Positions 26,537 through 35,907 of a stretch of DNA of 64,000 nt are shown one piece after another. Position 1 is the stretch's first letter. Every line of letters begins with the position of its first letter. A program made the translations under genes and the position numbers. Below the pieces are notes generated by a model. It made no database searches and was not told the origin of the DNA. It worked only from the letters and a program-made list of their open reading frames with translations. The stretch is from Desulfosudis oleivorans Hxd3 (lineage in GTDB: Bacteria > Desulfobacterota > Desulfobacteria > Desulfobacterales > Desulfosudaceae): the NCBI RefSeq assembly GCF_000018405.1, contig NC_009943.1:2111001-2175000 (forward strand). The letters are read 5' to 3'.

Positions 26537-28983
26537 CACCTGGAATCCATTGCTGCGGCCGACGAACTTCTTTTATGTGACCCGGTGATCACGATCATCA
26601 GGGCCGGGGCCAGCAGAAAGTCGGCCAGCAGGGCGAACAGGATGGTCAGGCCGGTGAAAAACCCGAACCGCACGATATGGTTGAGGGTGGCGGCCATCAG
26701 CACAAAAAAGCCGAATGCCAGCACCACCGACGTGATCAGCAGTGCCCTGCCCACGCCCATAAACGTGGCCCGCACGGCTTCATGGGCATCCCCGGTGCGC
26801 AGGTAATATTTTCTAAAGTTGTAAACAAAATGGACCGTGTCATCCACCACCAGCCCCATGGCGATACTGGCGATCATCAGGGAGGTCATGTCCAGGGGCA
26901 CATCAAAAAACCCCATGATGCCCAGGGAGAGAAAAATGGGAAAAATGTTGGGGATCATGCTGAACAGCCCGGTCTTGATATCCCACACCAGCAGCATCAT
27001 CATGATGGCAATGACCCCAAAGGCCAGGGCGTAGCTTTTCACCATGCTGTTCAAAGCCGCGGAAATGGTGCGGGCCATCAGGGCGGACATGCCGGTAATG
27101 GTAATCCGGGCGCTGTCGCCGAACAGGGTGGTAAAATAGTGCTTTGTCTCCTGCATGAAATCATTGAGCACCACCGAGTCCACCCAGTTGGTCTTGATGC
27201 TTACCCGCGTCTTTGAAAAAAGGCTGTCCACGATGGGTTCAAGGTCATCTGACCCGGCATTTTCAAACAGCAGCAGTTCCTGGGCAATGGTGTTGTAGTC
27301 CTGGGAAATCGCGTAAAACTCGGGCCTGTTCTCATTCAGGGCCTGATGAATTTCCTTGAGAAGATCGTTTAAGGAATATATCTTTCCAACAACAATTTCA
27401 GGTGTTTCATGTTGAGACAGGTAATGGGTGGCATTGTCAATGCGGTTGAGAAAACGGGGCTCATACACGCCGTTTTCCCTGCCGGTATCGATGATCACCT
27501 CCAGTTGCAGGGAACCGTTCAACTGTTTGTCGATGGTGGCGATATCCTTTCGCACGGCCATGGACTCAGGGAAAAAACCGACCACGTAATCCGAGTAACG
27601 CAGGTCAAACATATAATAAAAGGAGACGGCAAACAGGACCAGGCTGATGCCGATAATTTTGAGCGGGTGGCGGATGGAGATATTGGCGGTTCGCAACAGG
27701 ACCCGGTCCATGACCAGGGACCGGCCCTGTTTCTGCCGCCCGGCTGACCGCGGACGAACCGGCACTACCGCCACCAGGGCCGGCAGCATGAAAAGCGTAT
27801 AGAACAGCGCCAGGAGCACACCGGCGGCGGCAAAAAGGCCAAGGTCGCCCAGGGCGGTCAGTTCGGCAAAAGAGAACGAAAGCAGGGCCGCGGCCGTGGT
27901 CAGGGAGGTCAATACCACGGCAAGGCCGGAATGGCCAACGGCATGACCGATGGCATCCTTCCTGCTCTCCCCCCGGTCCACCTCCTTGTAAAAAAGGGCC
28001 AGGATATGGACCGAGTCGGCCACGCCCACACAAAGGAGAAAGGCCGGCAGCACCGTGGTGGTCATCTTGATGGGCACGCCGAACCATCCCAACAGCCCCA
28101 GGGTGGAAAAGGTGGCGCCCTGCACAACGATAGAAGGCAGGACCACGCCGGAAACCCGGCGGAACAGCAGCCAGAGAAAAACCAGGATCACAACAAAGCT
28201 CAGCAGAAAGCATTTTTTGAGGTCCAGCATGGTATAGTCGTTAAAGACCTCCAGCACCACCGGGCCGCCGGCCAGGGCCAGAGAAAAATCGGGGGCATGG
28301 TAGGCGGCCACAACCTCCCGGACCGCTTCCACAAGGACCTCGTTCTCCATGTCGGACAGGTACCGTTTCTGCTGCGTCTCCTCTTCCCCGACAAATATCT
28401 CCTCGTCAAAACTGTCAAACGCCTCCAGCACATCCATCTGTTCCGTATGATAAACATCCGGTTCAATGATGACCGAGGTGGTGCGGCCGTCAGTGGAGAT
28501 AAACTGGTGCAGGTAGGCCGGGTTGGCCATCACCTGGTTTCTCAGTACCTCAAAATCCACGGTCCGGTCCGGCCACCCTTCCAGCAGATCCTCCACGATA
28601 AGCTCGTCGCTGTCGCCCCATGTATGCCGGGCGTTGATCAGGCTCGTCACCTCCTTGACGTAAGGGACCCGCTCCTCCAGCGCGGCCTGGAACGTGTGAA
28701 GCCTTTCAAAAAAGGATTGTGTAAAGATATGGTCGGAAGTGATGGTAATCACGACAAACCGGTCCTGGCCGAACTGGTCCCGGAACCGGTCGTATTCGAT
28801 GCGGCTTTTGTCATGCTCGTCCAGCAGGGCCTCGGCCGAGGTGTCCACGGTAATAGAGGGAATCTTGTAGAAAAACGCCCCCAGCAGCACGCAGAAAAAA
28901 ACCAGCACCTTCAGGCGATGGGTATAAAGTGTGCGGGCCAGCTGCTCAAATCCGCGCTCAATCTGGTCTTTTACCCCGGCCAT
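26536..28983 (-). CDS. MMPL/RND-family transporter
   Basis: The 815-residue protein has the RND layout in two halves. TM1 is at about 25-45, a periplasmic loop runs to about 235, and a five-helix bundle follows with GVADSVHILALFYKE. TM7 is near 440, a second loop runs to about 645, and a five-helix bundle follows with GLVVDDTVHFVYNFRKYY. These Asp-containing TM4-like motifs are proton-relay candidates. The family exports lipids, hopanoids or siderophores; the closest architecture is the MMPL/HpnN-type exporters. The cargo is unknown. It is coupled to the TPR lipoprotein. The start ATG at 28983 has AAGGGA ten bases upstream. Confidence 0.9.
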   Translation of the reverse strand: MAGVKDQIERGFEQLARTLYTHRLKVLVFFCVLLGAFFYKIPSITVDTSAEALLDEHDKSRIEYDRFRDQFGQDRFVVITITSDHIFTQSFFERLHTFQAALEERVPYVKEVTSLINARHTWGDSDELIVEDLLEGWPDRTVDFEVLRNQVMANPAYLHQFISTDGRTTSVIIEPDVYHTEQMDVLEAFDSFDEEIFVGEEETQQKRYLSDMENEVLVEAVREVVAAYHAPDFSLALAGGPVVLEVFNDYTMLDLKKCFLLSFVVILVFLWLLFRRVSGVVLPSIVVQGATFSTLGLLGWFGVPIKMTTTVLPAFLLCVGVADSVHILALFYKEVDRGESRKDAIGHAVGHSGLAVVLTSLTTAAALLSFSFAELTALGDLGLFAAAGVLLALFYTLFMLPALVAVVPVRPRSAGRQKQGRSLVMDRVLLRTANISIRHPLKIIGISLVLFAVSFYYMFDLRYSDYVVGFFPESMAVRKDIATIDKQLNGSLQLEVIIDTGRENGVYEPRFLNRIDNATHYLSQHETPEIVVGKIYSLNDLLKEIHQALNENRPEFYAISQDYNTIAQELLLFENAGSDDLEPIVDSLFSKTRVSIKTNWVDSVVLNDFMQETKHYFTTLFGDSARITITGMSALMARTISAALNSMVKSYALAFGVIAIMMMLLVWDIKTGLFSMIPNIFPIFLSLGIMGFFDVPLDMTSLMIASIAMGLVVDDTVHFVYNFRKYYLRTGDAHEAVRATFMGVGRALLITSVVLAFGFFVLMAATLNHIVRFGFFTGLTILFALLADFLLAPALMIVITGSHKRSSSAAAMDSR

Positions 28984-29034
28984 GGATAACGTTTCCCTTC
29001 TGGTTGTGTAGTGATCCCAATAAGGTTTGCATTC

Positions 29035-29230
29035 AAAAAGCCAACGTCGTAAACTTGGTACTCTCGTAAAAAGTCTATTTGGGATGGCAAAGTAAAAAGT
29101 TCAAGATCAAGGCGTCGCAAACCCCGAGGAATGATGCGTACTTGTCGTACGCCGCAGTGACGAGGGGTGCAGCGCAACGCAGATATCGGGCTTTTTACAA
29201 AGCCAGCGTCGTAAACTTGGTACTCTAGTA
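29035..29230. repeat. Interspersed repeat element with ~32-bp direct terminal repeats
   Basis: Two near-identical copies of AAGCCARCGTCGTAAACTTG and its continuation GTACTCT end a 196-base stretch (29035-29066 and about 29199-29230). Between them is the hairpin GCGTAC-TTGTC-GTACGC (about 29131-29148) and low-complexity sequence. No coding sequence is seen in 28984-29317. It resembles small non-coding repeats common between genes in Desulfobacterales, an impression from memory. Confidence 0.5.
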
Positions 29231-29317
29231 CAGGGCACAATGATTTGAAAAGAAAATTCTTTTAAAATTTCCGGCCCGGCCCGGAACCAAAAGGCCGGGC
29301 AGGCCATGGAGGGCGCC

Positions 29318-29515
29318 ATGCCGATATTTGAATACCAGTGTGAAAAATGCGGCCATGTATTCGAAGAGCTGGTCATGACCAAAAAAAAGAAACGGATCGC
29401 CTGCCCCCGTTGTCACCATGCCAAAGTCAGCAAGCTGATCAGCCGCACCGGCGCCGTTGGCAGAAACACCGCCGGTACCGGCTGCGCCGCGCCTTCAGGC
29501 TCCGGCTTTTCATGA
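29318..29515 (+). CDS. FmdB-type zinc-ribbon protein
   Basis: The 65-residue protein MPIFEYQCEKCGHVFEEL with CPRCHHAKVSKLIS has two CxxC knuckles, the FmdB/CxxC zinc-ribbon pattern. Members are small regulatory proteins of unclear function, first seen near formamidase and methanogen genes. Start at the second ATG (29318), because GGAGGG lies between the first ATG (29306) and it. The C-terminal 20 residues are Gly/Ser/Ala rich. A GC-rich palindrome (GCCCGGCC 29274 / GGCCGGGC 29300) precedes the ribosome site. Confidence 0.85.
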   Translation: MPIFEYQCEKCGHVFEELVMTKKKKRIACPRCHHAKVSKLISRTGAVGRNTAGTGCAAPSGSGFS

Positions 29516-29527
29516 GCCACCTGAGCC

Positions 29528-29548
29528 GGGGGCGGTCCGCCCCCTTTT
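29528..29548 (+). terminator. Intrinsic terminator after the FmdB gene
   Basis: Stem GGGGGC (29528-29533) / GCCCCC (29539-29544) with a 5-base loop, then TTTT. Confidence 0.65.
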
Positions 29549-29693
29549 CCCCTTAAGCGCCGGCCGTGGGTGTGATTCCGGCAACCTGCCAGAGTGATTG
29601 TGTTTTTTTGACTCCCATGATAAACAGAAACAAGTAAAATCCGGTTTCTAACAAGACACGCAACCACCATCACCCGGACTGGACGCTGAAAGC

Positions 29694-31253
29694 GTGAACA
29701 CACAGAGCCTTCGCACCATAATCGCCATCAACCTGGCGGTGCTGATTCTTATCGCCACCGTGCTGTTTGACGTGGTGGCGCTCTCCACTGACCGGCAGCG
29801 GTTTATCAGCACAAAAATCGCCGAGCACCGGCTTCTCTCCCTGGCCGTGGCCCACCAACTGACGGCAAAGGATGCGGCCGCGCCCTTTTTCCCGCCGGAC
29901 ACAGAGCCGGCCCTTGGCGCCCTGTTTCAAGCAGCCGAAGTAAAGGCCGTGGTGGTGTTAAACCCATCCGGCGGGTTTGCCCATATCACCGGCATGACCG
30001 CCCCTGAACAGGTTCCCCTGGTTGAGCTGGCGGACCGCGCTATGCAGGAAAAAAAACAGGTCACAGGGCTTTACGGCAAAACATGGGGCGTGTTCCTGCC
30101 CCGCCCCCGGTCCCTTTTAATCGCCGGACCGCTGATGACCGGAACAGACACGGTCATGGGCAGCCTGGGCACGGTGACTGACTTAAACGATCTTTACGCG
30201 GCCCAGCGGAAAGACCAGGCCCTGCTCTTCGGATACGCGCTTTTCAACCTGATCCTGCTTACCCTGCTGGGCACCTACATCATCGGCCGGTTCTCGGTCA
30301 GCCCCATCAATCGCCTGGTGCGGCGGGCCGAAGAGTACCGGGATGTGGAGGACCTGGGGTTTTTCTACGACCGGGGGAAAAACGAGTTCCGCCAGCTTTC
30401 CGGCGCCCTGAACCGCATGCTCAAGCGCATCGGCGACGACAAGCACCGCCTTGAATCCTCACTGGCCGGCCTGGAAAAGGCCAACCTTGAAATTCAGAAC
30501 CGGCAGAACGAGCTGATCCGCGCGGAAAAGCTGGCCTCCGTGGGGCGGCTGGCCGCGGGCATTGCCCACGAAATCGGCAACCCCGTGGGCATCGTGCTGG
30601 GCTACCTGGAGATGCTCAACGACCCGGCCCTTTCCCCGGCGGATCGGCAGGACTACCTGAAACGGTGCGAGGCGGAAATAAACCGGATCAACACCACCAT
30701 TCGGGAACTGCTCGACTTTTCCCGGCCCGCCGGAGAAAAGCCCTGCCCGGTGGCCCTTTCCCGTGTCATTGAGGAAACGCTCCGCATGCTGAATGTGCAG
30801 CCCGGAATGAAGGACATCACCTTTTCATGCGATTTTGCCGCGGCCAACGACACGGTGATGGCTCCGCCGGACCGGCTGCGCCAGGTATTTGTCAACCTGG
30901 TCATCAACGCGGCCGACGCTCTGGCCTCTGTTTCCGACCAGCAAGAGGGCCGCATCACCATCACCACAAAAAACCATTGTCCCGACGCCGGCAACGGACC
31001 GGAGATGGTCGAAGCGTCAGTGATCGACAACGGTCCGGGCATTGCGGCGCCGGACCTTGATCTTGTCTTTGATCCGTTTTATACCACCAAGGAGCCGGGC
31101 AAAGGCACGGGGCTGGGCCTTTCCGTCTGTTTCATGATCATCGAAAGCCTGGGCGGTACCATTCGCATCGACAGCAACCGGGGCCAGGGAACCGTTCTAA
31201 GAATTGAACTGCCGGCCGCGCAAAAAAAAGGATCAGGCCATGAAACCGGTTGA
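29694..31253 (+). CDS. Membrane sensor histidine kinase
   Basis: The 519-residue kinase has TM1 at about 8-30, a periplasmic domain of some 150 residues, TM2 (LFGYALFNLILLTLLGTYI), a HAMP-like linker (SVSPINRLVRRAEEY) and a coiled-coil. HisKA follows with the phospho-acceptor in AAGIAHEIGNPVGIVLGYLE, then HATPase boxes N (LVINAADAL), G1 (DNGPGIA), F (FDPFYTTKEPGKGTGLGL) and G2. The GTG start has no strong ribosome site. It overlaps the response regulator gene by 14 bases. The HEIGNP box and sigma-54 partner are typical of NtrB-like kinases. The signal is unknown. Confidence 0.92.
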   Translation: MNTQSLRTIIAINLAVLILIATVLFDVVALSTDRQRFISTKIAEHRLLSLAVAHQLTAKDAAAPFFPPDTEPALGALFQAAEVKAVVVLNPSGGFAHITGMTAPEQVPLVELADRAMQEKKQVTGLYGKTWGVFLPRPRSLLIAGPLMTGTDTVMGSLGTVTDLNDLYAAQRKDQALLFGYALFNLILLTLLGTYIIGRFSVSPINRLVRRAEEYRDVEDLGFFYDRGKNEFRQLSGALNRMLKRIGDDKHRLESSLAGLEKANLEIQNRQNELIRAEKLASVGRLAAGIAHEIGNPVGIVLGYLEMLNDPALSPADRQDYLKRCEAEINRINTTIRELLDFSRPAGEKPCPVALSRVIEETLRMLNVQPGMKDITFSCDFAAANDTVMAPPDRLRQVFVNLVINAADALASVSDQQEGRITITTKNHCPDAGNGPEMVEASVIDNGPGIAAPDLDLVFDPFYTTKEPGKGTGLGLSVCFMIIESLGGTIRIDSNRGQGTVLRIELPAAQKKGSGHETG

Positions 31254-32637
31254 TGAGCCGAAAAAAAACGTGCTGGTCGTGGATGACGAAGAGAACATGC
31301 GCCACATGCTGGCCGCCATGCTCACGCGGGAGGGCTACCAGGTTGAGACCGCGGCAAACGGGGCACAGGCACTGGAGATGGTTGCAAAGCAGCCCTTTGA
31401 CTTTATCCTGTGCGACATCAAGATGCCCCGCATGGACGGGCTTGCCTTTCTGGCCCATCGGACCGAGCACTTTCCCGATGCCACAGTCATCATGATGTCA
31501 GCCTACGGCACCATCGACACCGCGGTGGAGGCACTGAAGCACGGGGCCTACGACTATATATCCAAACCCTTCAAGTCCGACGAGGTGCTGCTGGCCTTGA
31601 AAAAAGCGTCGGAACGGGAACGGCTGAAACGGGAAAACATTGCCCTGCGACAACAGATCGCCACCCTTGGCCGGGGTTACACCTTTGGCAAGATCATTGC
31701 CAAAAGCAAGGCCATGCAGGCCGTTACCGACCTGATCACCAAGGTGGCGGCCCACGACACCACCGTGCTGGTCACCGGCGAATCCGGTACCGGAAAAGAG
31801 CTGGTGGCCCGCAGCCTTCATTTCAACAGCCCCAGGGCACCCAACGCGCTGATCCCGGTCAACTGCGGCGGCATACCGGAAAACCTGCTGGAAAGCGAAC
31901 TGTTCGGCCATGTGAAAGGGGCCTTTACCGGGGCGGACAAAAACAAGACCGGCCTGTGCGAAATCGCCCACAAGGGCACCCTCTTTCTCGACGAAATCGG
32001 GGAGCTGCCCGCCTCTTTGCAGGTCAAGCTGCTGCGCCTGCTTCAGGACAGGGAGATCCGGCCGGTGGGGGCGTCAGCCACCCGGACCATTGACATCCGT
32101 ATCGTGGCCGCCACAGCCAGAAACCTGGAGGCCGACGTGGCCGAAGGTGTCTTTCGCGAAGATTTGTTCTACCGGCTCAACGTGCTCCATATTCATCTGC
32201 CGCCCCTGCGCGACCGCCAGGAGGACATTCCCCTGCTGATAGAGACATTTGTCCAGGAGTTTAATAAAAAGCTGGATAAAACGATCACCGGCCTGGCGCC
32301 GGCGGCCCTCTCCCGCCTGTTGGCCCACACCTGGCCGGGCAATGTGCGGGAGCTTGAAAACCTCATCGAGCGGGCCGTGGTCCTGGCCGAGGGCGACACC
32401 ATCACACCGGACGACCTGCCCCCTGGTTTCGGCACGGATTCTGCCGGCGGGCCGGGCGACGCCCTGGCCGGATTTGACGGTTATTCCATCAAGGCGGCCC
32501 AGAAAATCTTTGAAAAGCGGCTGATTGAAAAGGCCCTTGCCAAAACCGGCGGCAATCGCACCCGGACCTCAAAGCTGCTGGAGATCAGCCACCCCTCCCT
32601 GCTGGCCAAAATGAAAGAGTATGGCATTGAAGGGTAA
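31240..32637 (+). CDS. Sigma-54-dependent response regulator (NtrC family)
   Basis: It has a receiver domain (1-120) with VVDDEEN and the phospho-Asp in [13 protein letters not shown]. An AAA+ sigma-54 activator domain follows: Walker A GESGTGKE, the sigma-54 contact loop GAFTGA, Walker [11 protein letters not shown], and the arginine-finger region [13 protein letters not shown] Fis-type helix-turn-helix closes it ([22 protein letters not shown]). Start ATG at 31240 with AGGATCAGG; the frame extends upstream only into the kinase gene. Paired with the preceding kinase. The target promoter is not identified in the window. Confidence 0.94.
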   Translation: MKPVDEPKKNVLVVDDEENMRHMLAAMLTREGYQVETAANGAQALEMVAKQPFDFILCDIKMPRMDGLAFLAHRTEHFPDATVIMMSAYGTIDTAVEALKHGAYDYISKPFKSDEVLLALKKASERERLKRENIALRQQIATLGRGYTFGKIIAKSKAMQAVTDLITKVAAHDTTVLVTGESGTGKELVARSLHFNSPRAPNALIPVNCGGIPENLLESELFGHVKGAFTGADKNKTGLCEIAHKGTLFLDEIGELPASLQVKLLRLLQDREIRPVGASATRTIDIRIVAATARNLEADVAEGVFREDLFYRLNVLHIHLPPLRDRQEDIPLLIETFVQEFNKKLDKTITGLAPAALSRLLAHTWPGNVRELENLIERAVVLAEGDTITPDDLPPGFGTDSAGGPGDALAGFDGYSIKAAQKIFEKRLIEKALAKTGGNRTRTSKLLEISHPSLLAKMKEYGIEG

Positions 32638-32670
32638 ATGGCGGGACATAAAAAACGAAAGGACATGTGC

Positions 32671-33855
32671 ATGAGAGACGTGGTAATTGTCAGCGGCGCG
32701 CGCACCGCCATTGGAGACTTTGCCGGTTCGCTTTCCACCCTCGGCCCGGTGGACCTGGGCGTGGTGGCCTTAAACGGCGCCCTTGAAAAGGCGAAAATAG
32801 ACAAATCGCTTGTTCAGGAGGTGGTCTGCGGCCAGTGCAACCAGGCCGGAGCACCGGGCAACACGGCCCGCCACATCGCCATGGGCGCGGGCCTGCCCGC
32901 CACCTCCTTTGCCTTTACCGTTCACCAGCAGTGCGCCTCTTCCATGCGGGGTACCGAACTGGTGGCCCAGGAGATCATGCTGGGCAAGATCGACATCGGC
33001 GCGGTGGTTGGGGTGGAAAGCATGAGCAACGCCCCCTACCTGCTGTTCGGGGCCCGCAGGGGATACCGCCTGAGCGACGGGGAGACGGTCCAGGACAGCC
33101 TGATGATCGGCGGCCTGGTGGATGCCCTGCTGGGCTACCACATGGGGGTGACCGCCGAAAACATCGCTGAAAAATACAAAATCTCCCGCCAGGAGCAGGA
33201 TGAATGGGCTTTGATGAGCCACCAGCGGGCCGTTGCCGCCATTCAAAAAGGATGGTTTGCCGAAGAGATCGTGCCGGTCACCATTAAAACAAAAAAAGGT
33301 GACACCATCTTTGACACCGATGAACACCCCCGGGCCGACACCACCCTGGAGCGGCTGGCGGCCCTGCGGCCCGCCTTTAAAAAAGAGGGCACCGTCACGG
33401 CGGGCAACGCCTCGGGCTTGAACGACGCCGGCGCCGCCCTGGTCCTGATGGCCGCCACCACCGCAAAGGAGATGGGCCTTGCCCCCCTTGCCCGGGTGGT
33501 GGCATCGGCCCCCGGCTCCGTCTCTCCGGAGATCATGGGCATGGGCGTGGTGCCGGCCGTTCACAATGCGTTAAATTTTGCCGGCATGAAACTTGAGCAG
33601 ATCGACTATTTTGAGTTCAACGAGGCCTTTGCCGCCCAGGTCATCGGGTGCAACCGGGAGCTGAAGGTGGATCCGGAAAGGCTCAACGGCGTGGGCTCCG
33701 GCATCAGCCTGGGCCATCCCGTGGGCGCCACCGGGGCCCGCCTGGTTGTTACAATGATCAACGAACTCAGGCGGCGCGGGAAAAAATTCGGCTGCGCGGC
33801 CCTGTGCGCCAGTGGTGGCCCGGCCCACGCCCTTATCGTGGAGATACCGGACTGA
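32671..33855 (+). CDS. Thiolase (acetyl-CoA C-acetyltransferase)
   Basis: Thiolases condense two acyl-CoA units or cleave 3-ketoacyl-CoA. The 394-residue protein shows the acyl-accepting Cys in HQQCASSMRG, NEAFAAQVIG, the His of GHPVGATGARL, and the second Cys in CASGGPAHALI. The length and the opening RDVVIVSGARTAIGDF are typical of biosynthetic/acetoacetyl-CoA thiolases. ATG at 32671 has AAGGA upstream; other ATGs at 32638 and 32665 are in frame. It lies directly behind the response regulator (33-base gap), so it may be co-transcribed. The chain-length preference cannot be read. Confidence 0.93.
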   Translation: MRDVVIVSGARTAIGDFAGSLSTLGPVDLGVVALNGALEKAKIDKSLVQEVVCGQCNQAGAPGNTARHIAMGAGLPATSFAFTVHQQCASSMRGTELVAQEIMLGKIDIGAVVGVESMSNAPYLLFGARRGYRLSDGETVQDSLMIGGLVDALLGYHMGVTAENIAEKYKISRQEQDEWALMSHQRAVAAIQKGWFAEEIVPVTIKTKKGDTIFDTDEHPRADTTLERLAALRPAFKKEGTVTAGNASGLNDAGAALVLMAATTAKEMGLAPLARVVASAPGSVSPEIMGMGVVPAVHNALNFAGMKLEQIDYFEFNEAFAAQVIGCNRELKVDPERLNGVGSGISLGHPVGATGARLVVTMINELRRRGKKFGCAALCASGGPAHALIVEIPD

Positions 33856-33906
33856 TTCTGGCTTAACAGCGTCCGTGGGTGAATGGTTGCATCCAGACAT
33901 ACCCCA

Positions 33907-33946
33907 AAGAAAAAGGGCCTGTGACCTTTTATCGGCACGGGCCCTT
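33907..33946 (-). terminator. Terminator of tRNA-Val
   Basis: On the minus strand AAGGGCC (33946-33940) pairs with GGCCCTT (33919-33913), followed by TTTTCTTT. The thiolase gene ends on the other side and may share it. Confidence 0.7.
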
Positions 33947-33956
33947 AGAGTTCCGG

Positions 33957-34033
33957 TGGTGGGCGCGACAAGACTCGAACTTGTGACCTCTGCCGTGTCG
34001 AGGCAGCGCTCCAACCAACTGAGCTACGCGCCC
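33957..34033 (-). tRNA. tRNA-Val (anticodon GAC), CCA encoded
   Basis: Arms pair fully: acceptor GGGCGCG/CGCGCCC, D-stem GCTC/GAGC, anticodon stem CTGCC/GGCAG and T-stem ACAAG/CTTGT with loop TTCGAGT. The CCA is encoded (33957-33959). The 7-base anticodon loop reads TCGACAC, giving anticodon GAC. Position 33 is C rather than the near-universal U, and position 21 is G rather than A, so the molecule is slightly off consensus. Confidence 0.88.
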
Positions 34034-34152
34034 GGAACAAATGTACCGTTATATTTAATCGGTGACCGTCCCGGTGTCAAGGAGAAAAAACGGTCCCGCA
34101 CCCGGTATGTCCCTCGTTGACAACACCCGGTGGGCCGGGTAATAGTAACCGG

Positions 34153-34938
34153 ATGAAAGATCAACCCCAGAGCACGGGCCGCGTTTCCGTGATGAGCCTC
34201 AATGTCCGCTTCGGCCTGGCCGATGCCGGTGAACACAGCTGGGAGAACAGAAAACCAGCGTTTGTCGAGCTGTTTAAGCAGTACCGCCCTGATTTTATCG
34301 GCATGCAGGAGGTCAATGGGTTTCAGGCCGCTTTTTTTGCCGGCCTGCTTTCCGATTATCATGCCATTGGCAAGCGGACGCCGGCCCCGGCCGGATGGCA
34401 GGATGTACTGATCTTTTACCACAAAAACTGGGAGTGCCGTGACTGTGACCGCTTCTTTTTAAGTGACACGCCGGACATTCCCAGCCGCATGCCCGACAGC
34501 CGATGGCCCCGGCAGTGCGTGATGGGGACGTTTGAAAAAGAAGGCCTCCGAATGGTCTGCGTCAACACCCACTTTGATTTTGATGAACCTGTCCAGGTCA
34601 AAAGCGCGGCCATTCTGCTGGCGCGCCTTGAAAAATTTTCAAACACCGCCCTGCCCGTCCTGATCACCGGCGATTTTAACGCGGGTCCGGGCAGCGATTG
34701 CCACCGGGCCTTTACCCATCCGGGCCGGCTGACACGACCCTTTTTTGATGTGTTTGACGGGGACAACTCCGGCACCTTCCACAAGTTTACAGGGGATGCT
34801 GTTTCCGACCGTATTGACTGGATTCTGTGCCGCAACATGGGTGGCCCGAGAGAAAAGCGAATCATCACCGACCGGTTTGCCGGTATCTTTCCGTCGGACC
34901 ACTTTCCTGTTTACGCTGAGTTTTCCCTGGATTTATAA
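34153..34938 (+). CDS. Endonuclease/exonuclease/phosphatase (EEP) family hydrolase
   Basis: The roughly 261-residue protein has the EEP motifs in order: MSLNVRFG (Asn), GMQEVNGF (metal-binding Glu), NTHFDFD (His), TGDFNAGP (Asp-Asn), DRIDWIL and SDHFPVYAEF (Asp-His). The family includes phosphodiesterases acting on nucleic acids, sphingolipids or phosphoinositides. This compact member resembles bacterial proteins often annotated as metal-dependent hydrolases. There is no signal peptide. The ATG at 34153 has a weak ribosome site. It is divergent from tRNA-Val. The substrate is unknown. Confidence 0.9.
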   Translation: MKDQPQSTGRVSVMSLNVRFGLADAGEHSWENRKPAFVELFKQYRPDFIGMQEVNGFQAAFFAGLLSDYHAIGKRTPAPAGWQDVLIFYHKNWECRDCDRFFLSDTPDIPSRMPDSRWPRQCVMGTFEKEGLRMVCVNTHFDFDEPVQVKSAAILLARLEKFSNTALPVLITGDFNAGPGSDCHRAFTHPGRLTRPFFDVFDGDNSGTFHKFTGDAVSDRIDWILCRNMGGPREKRIITDRFAGIFPSDHFPVYAEFSLDL

Positions 34939-34962
34939 TGGCATCGGGATTGACAGCCTTTT

Positions 34963-35236
34963 GTCATCGCGAGGAGCAAGGCGCAATGACACTCTTTTCC
35001 CGTCATCGCGAGGAGCGTAGCGACGAAGCGATCTCGTTCGTATCTGTTCAAGATTGCTTCGCTTCGCTCGCAATGACACTCTTTTTCCCGTCATCGCGAG
35101 GAGCAAGGCGCAATGACACTCTTTTCCCGTCATCGCGAGGAGCGTAGCGACGAAGCGATCTCGTTCGTATCTGCTCAAGATTGCTTCGCTTCGCTTCCGC
35201 CGTCGCCAAAGGCTATGGCAGACAGGCGCAATGACA
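34963..35236. repeat. Tandem pair of TCATCGCGAGGAGC-type intergenic repeats
   Basis: A 127-base unit starting GTCATCGCGAGGAGCAAGG begins at 34963 and again at 35090. Each unit contains a short copy and then a palindromic one: GCGAGGAGCGTAGCGACGAA pairs imperfectly with TTGCTTCGCTTCGCTCGCAA. The second unit is altered at its right end (35195-35236). This element family occurs between genes in many bacteria. Frames read through it are not genes. Confidence 0.8.
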
Positions 35237-35259
35237 CGTTTCTGATTTTGAGGGCACAA

Positions 35260-35907
35260 ATGTTTTTTATCGGCACCCATATAGACCCTTCCACACAGAC
35301 CGCTGTGTTTGCCGTTATTCGAAAAACCCTGAAAAACGTCCGCAACCACTATCAGGTGGTCGATGTGTGGCAGGCCCCGGCAGGCCATGCACCACGCATA
35401 CTTGCCGCTATGTATCGCCGGCCGGACCTGGTGGTAAAGAAGCGTGTATTCAGTCAGGACCGGCGGCCGAAAAAAGATGTAAGCGCCCATCCTAAAATCG
35501 TGGTGTGCGGCAGTGACGGGGCCTGTGCCGTTGAAACCGAACTCCGGTCAAAGGGGTTGCCCGTGGAAAGCGTTCTGCTCTGCCGGGGTGACGCGGTTTC
35601 CTGCGACGGAGCAACCAGAGCCGGCGCCGGGGCCGATTACCATGTGCCCGAAACCCTTCTGTGGAAAACCCTTTCTGCCGTGGCACAAGAAACTCGCCTG
35701 GGCATGGAAGCGGCCGGGGCCGTCTCAAACCCGCAAATGCAGGCGCTGGCGCCGATTCTGGCAGGCGGAGAAAATCCCTGCGCAAATCTGAATGAGGACA
35801 GCCGCTGTCTGCTCCTTGCAATCGCCGGGGCGGTATGGTTTCGGGAGACCATCCGGTACACCCAGGCCTATCGCACCAGTGCCACCAGCAAAAGGCGGTT
35901 CATATGA
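35260..35907 (+). CDS. Conserved-looking protein of unknown function
   Basis: The 215-residue frame starts at an ATG preceded by GAGGG and ends overlapping the next start (ATGA), which argues that it is real. No family is recognised. It begins MFFIGTHIDPSTQTAVFAVI and has a central VVCGSDGACAVETELRSKGL segment with a Rossmann-like feel, plus several Cys (VVCG, LLCRG, VSCDG). There is no signal peptide or membrane segment. Upstream in-frame codons run through the intergenic repeat and are excluded. Coupling to the glycerophosphodiesterase suggests joint expression only. Confidence 0.65.
   Translation: MFFIGTHIDPSTQTAVFAVIRKTLKNVRNHYQVVDVWQAPAGHAPRILAAMYRRPDLVVKKRVFSQDRRPKKDVSAHPKIVVCGSDGACAVETELRSKGLPVESVLLCRGDAVSCDGATRAGAGADYHVPETLLWKTLSAVAQETRLGMEAAGAVSNPQMQALAPILAGGENPCANLNEDSRCLLLAIAGAVWFRETIRYTQAYRTSATSKRRFI

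Noticed and set aside
34938-35147. Short plus-strand frame in the TCATCGCGAGGAGC repeats
   Set aside because: Lies entirely in a non-coding intergenic repeat found in many genomes.
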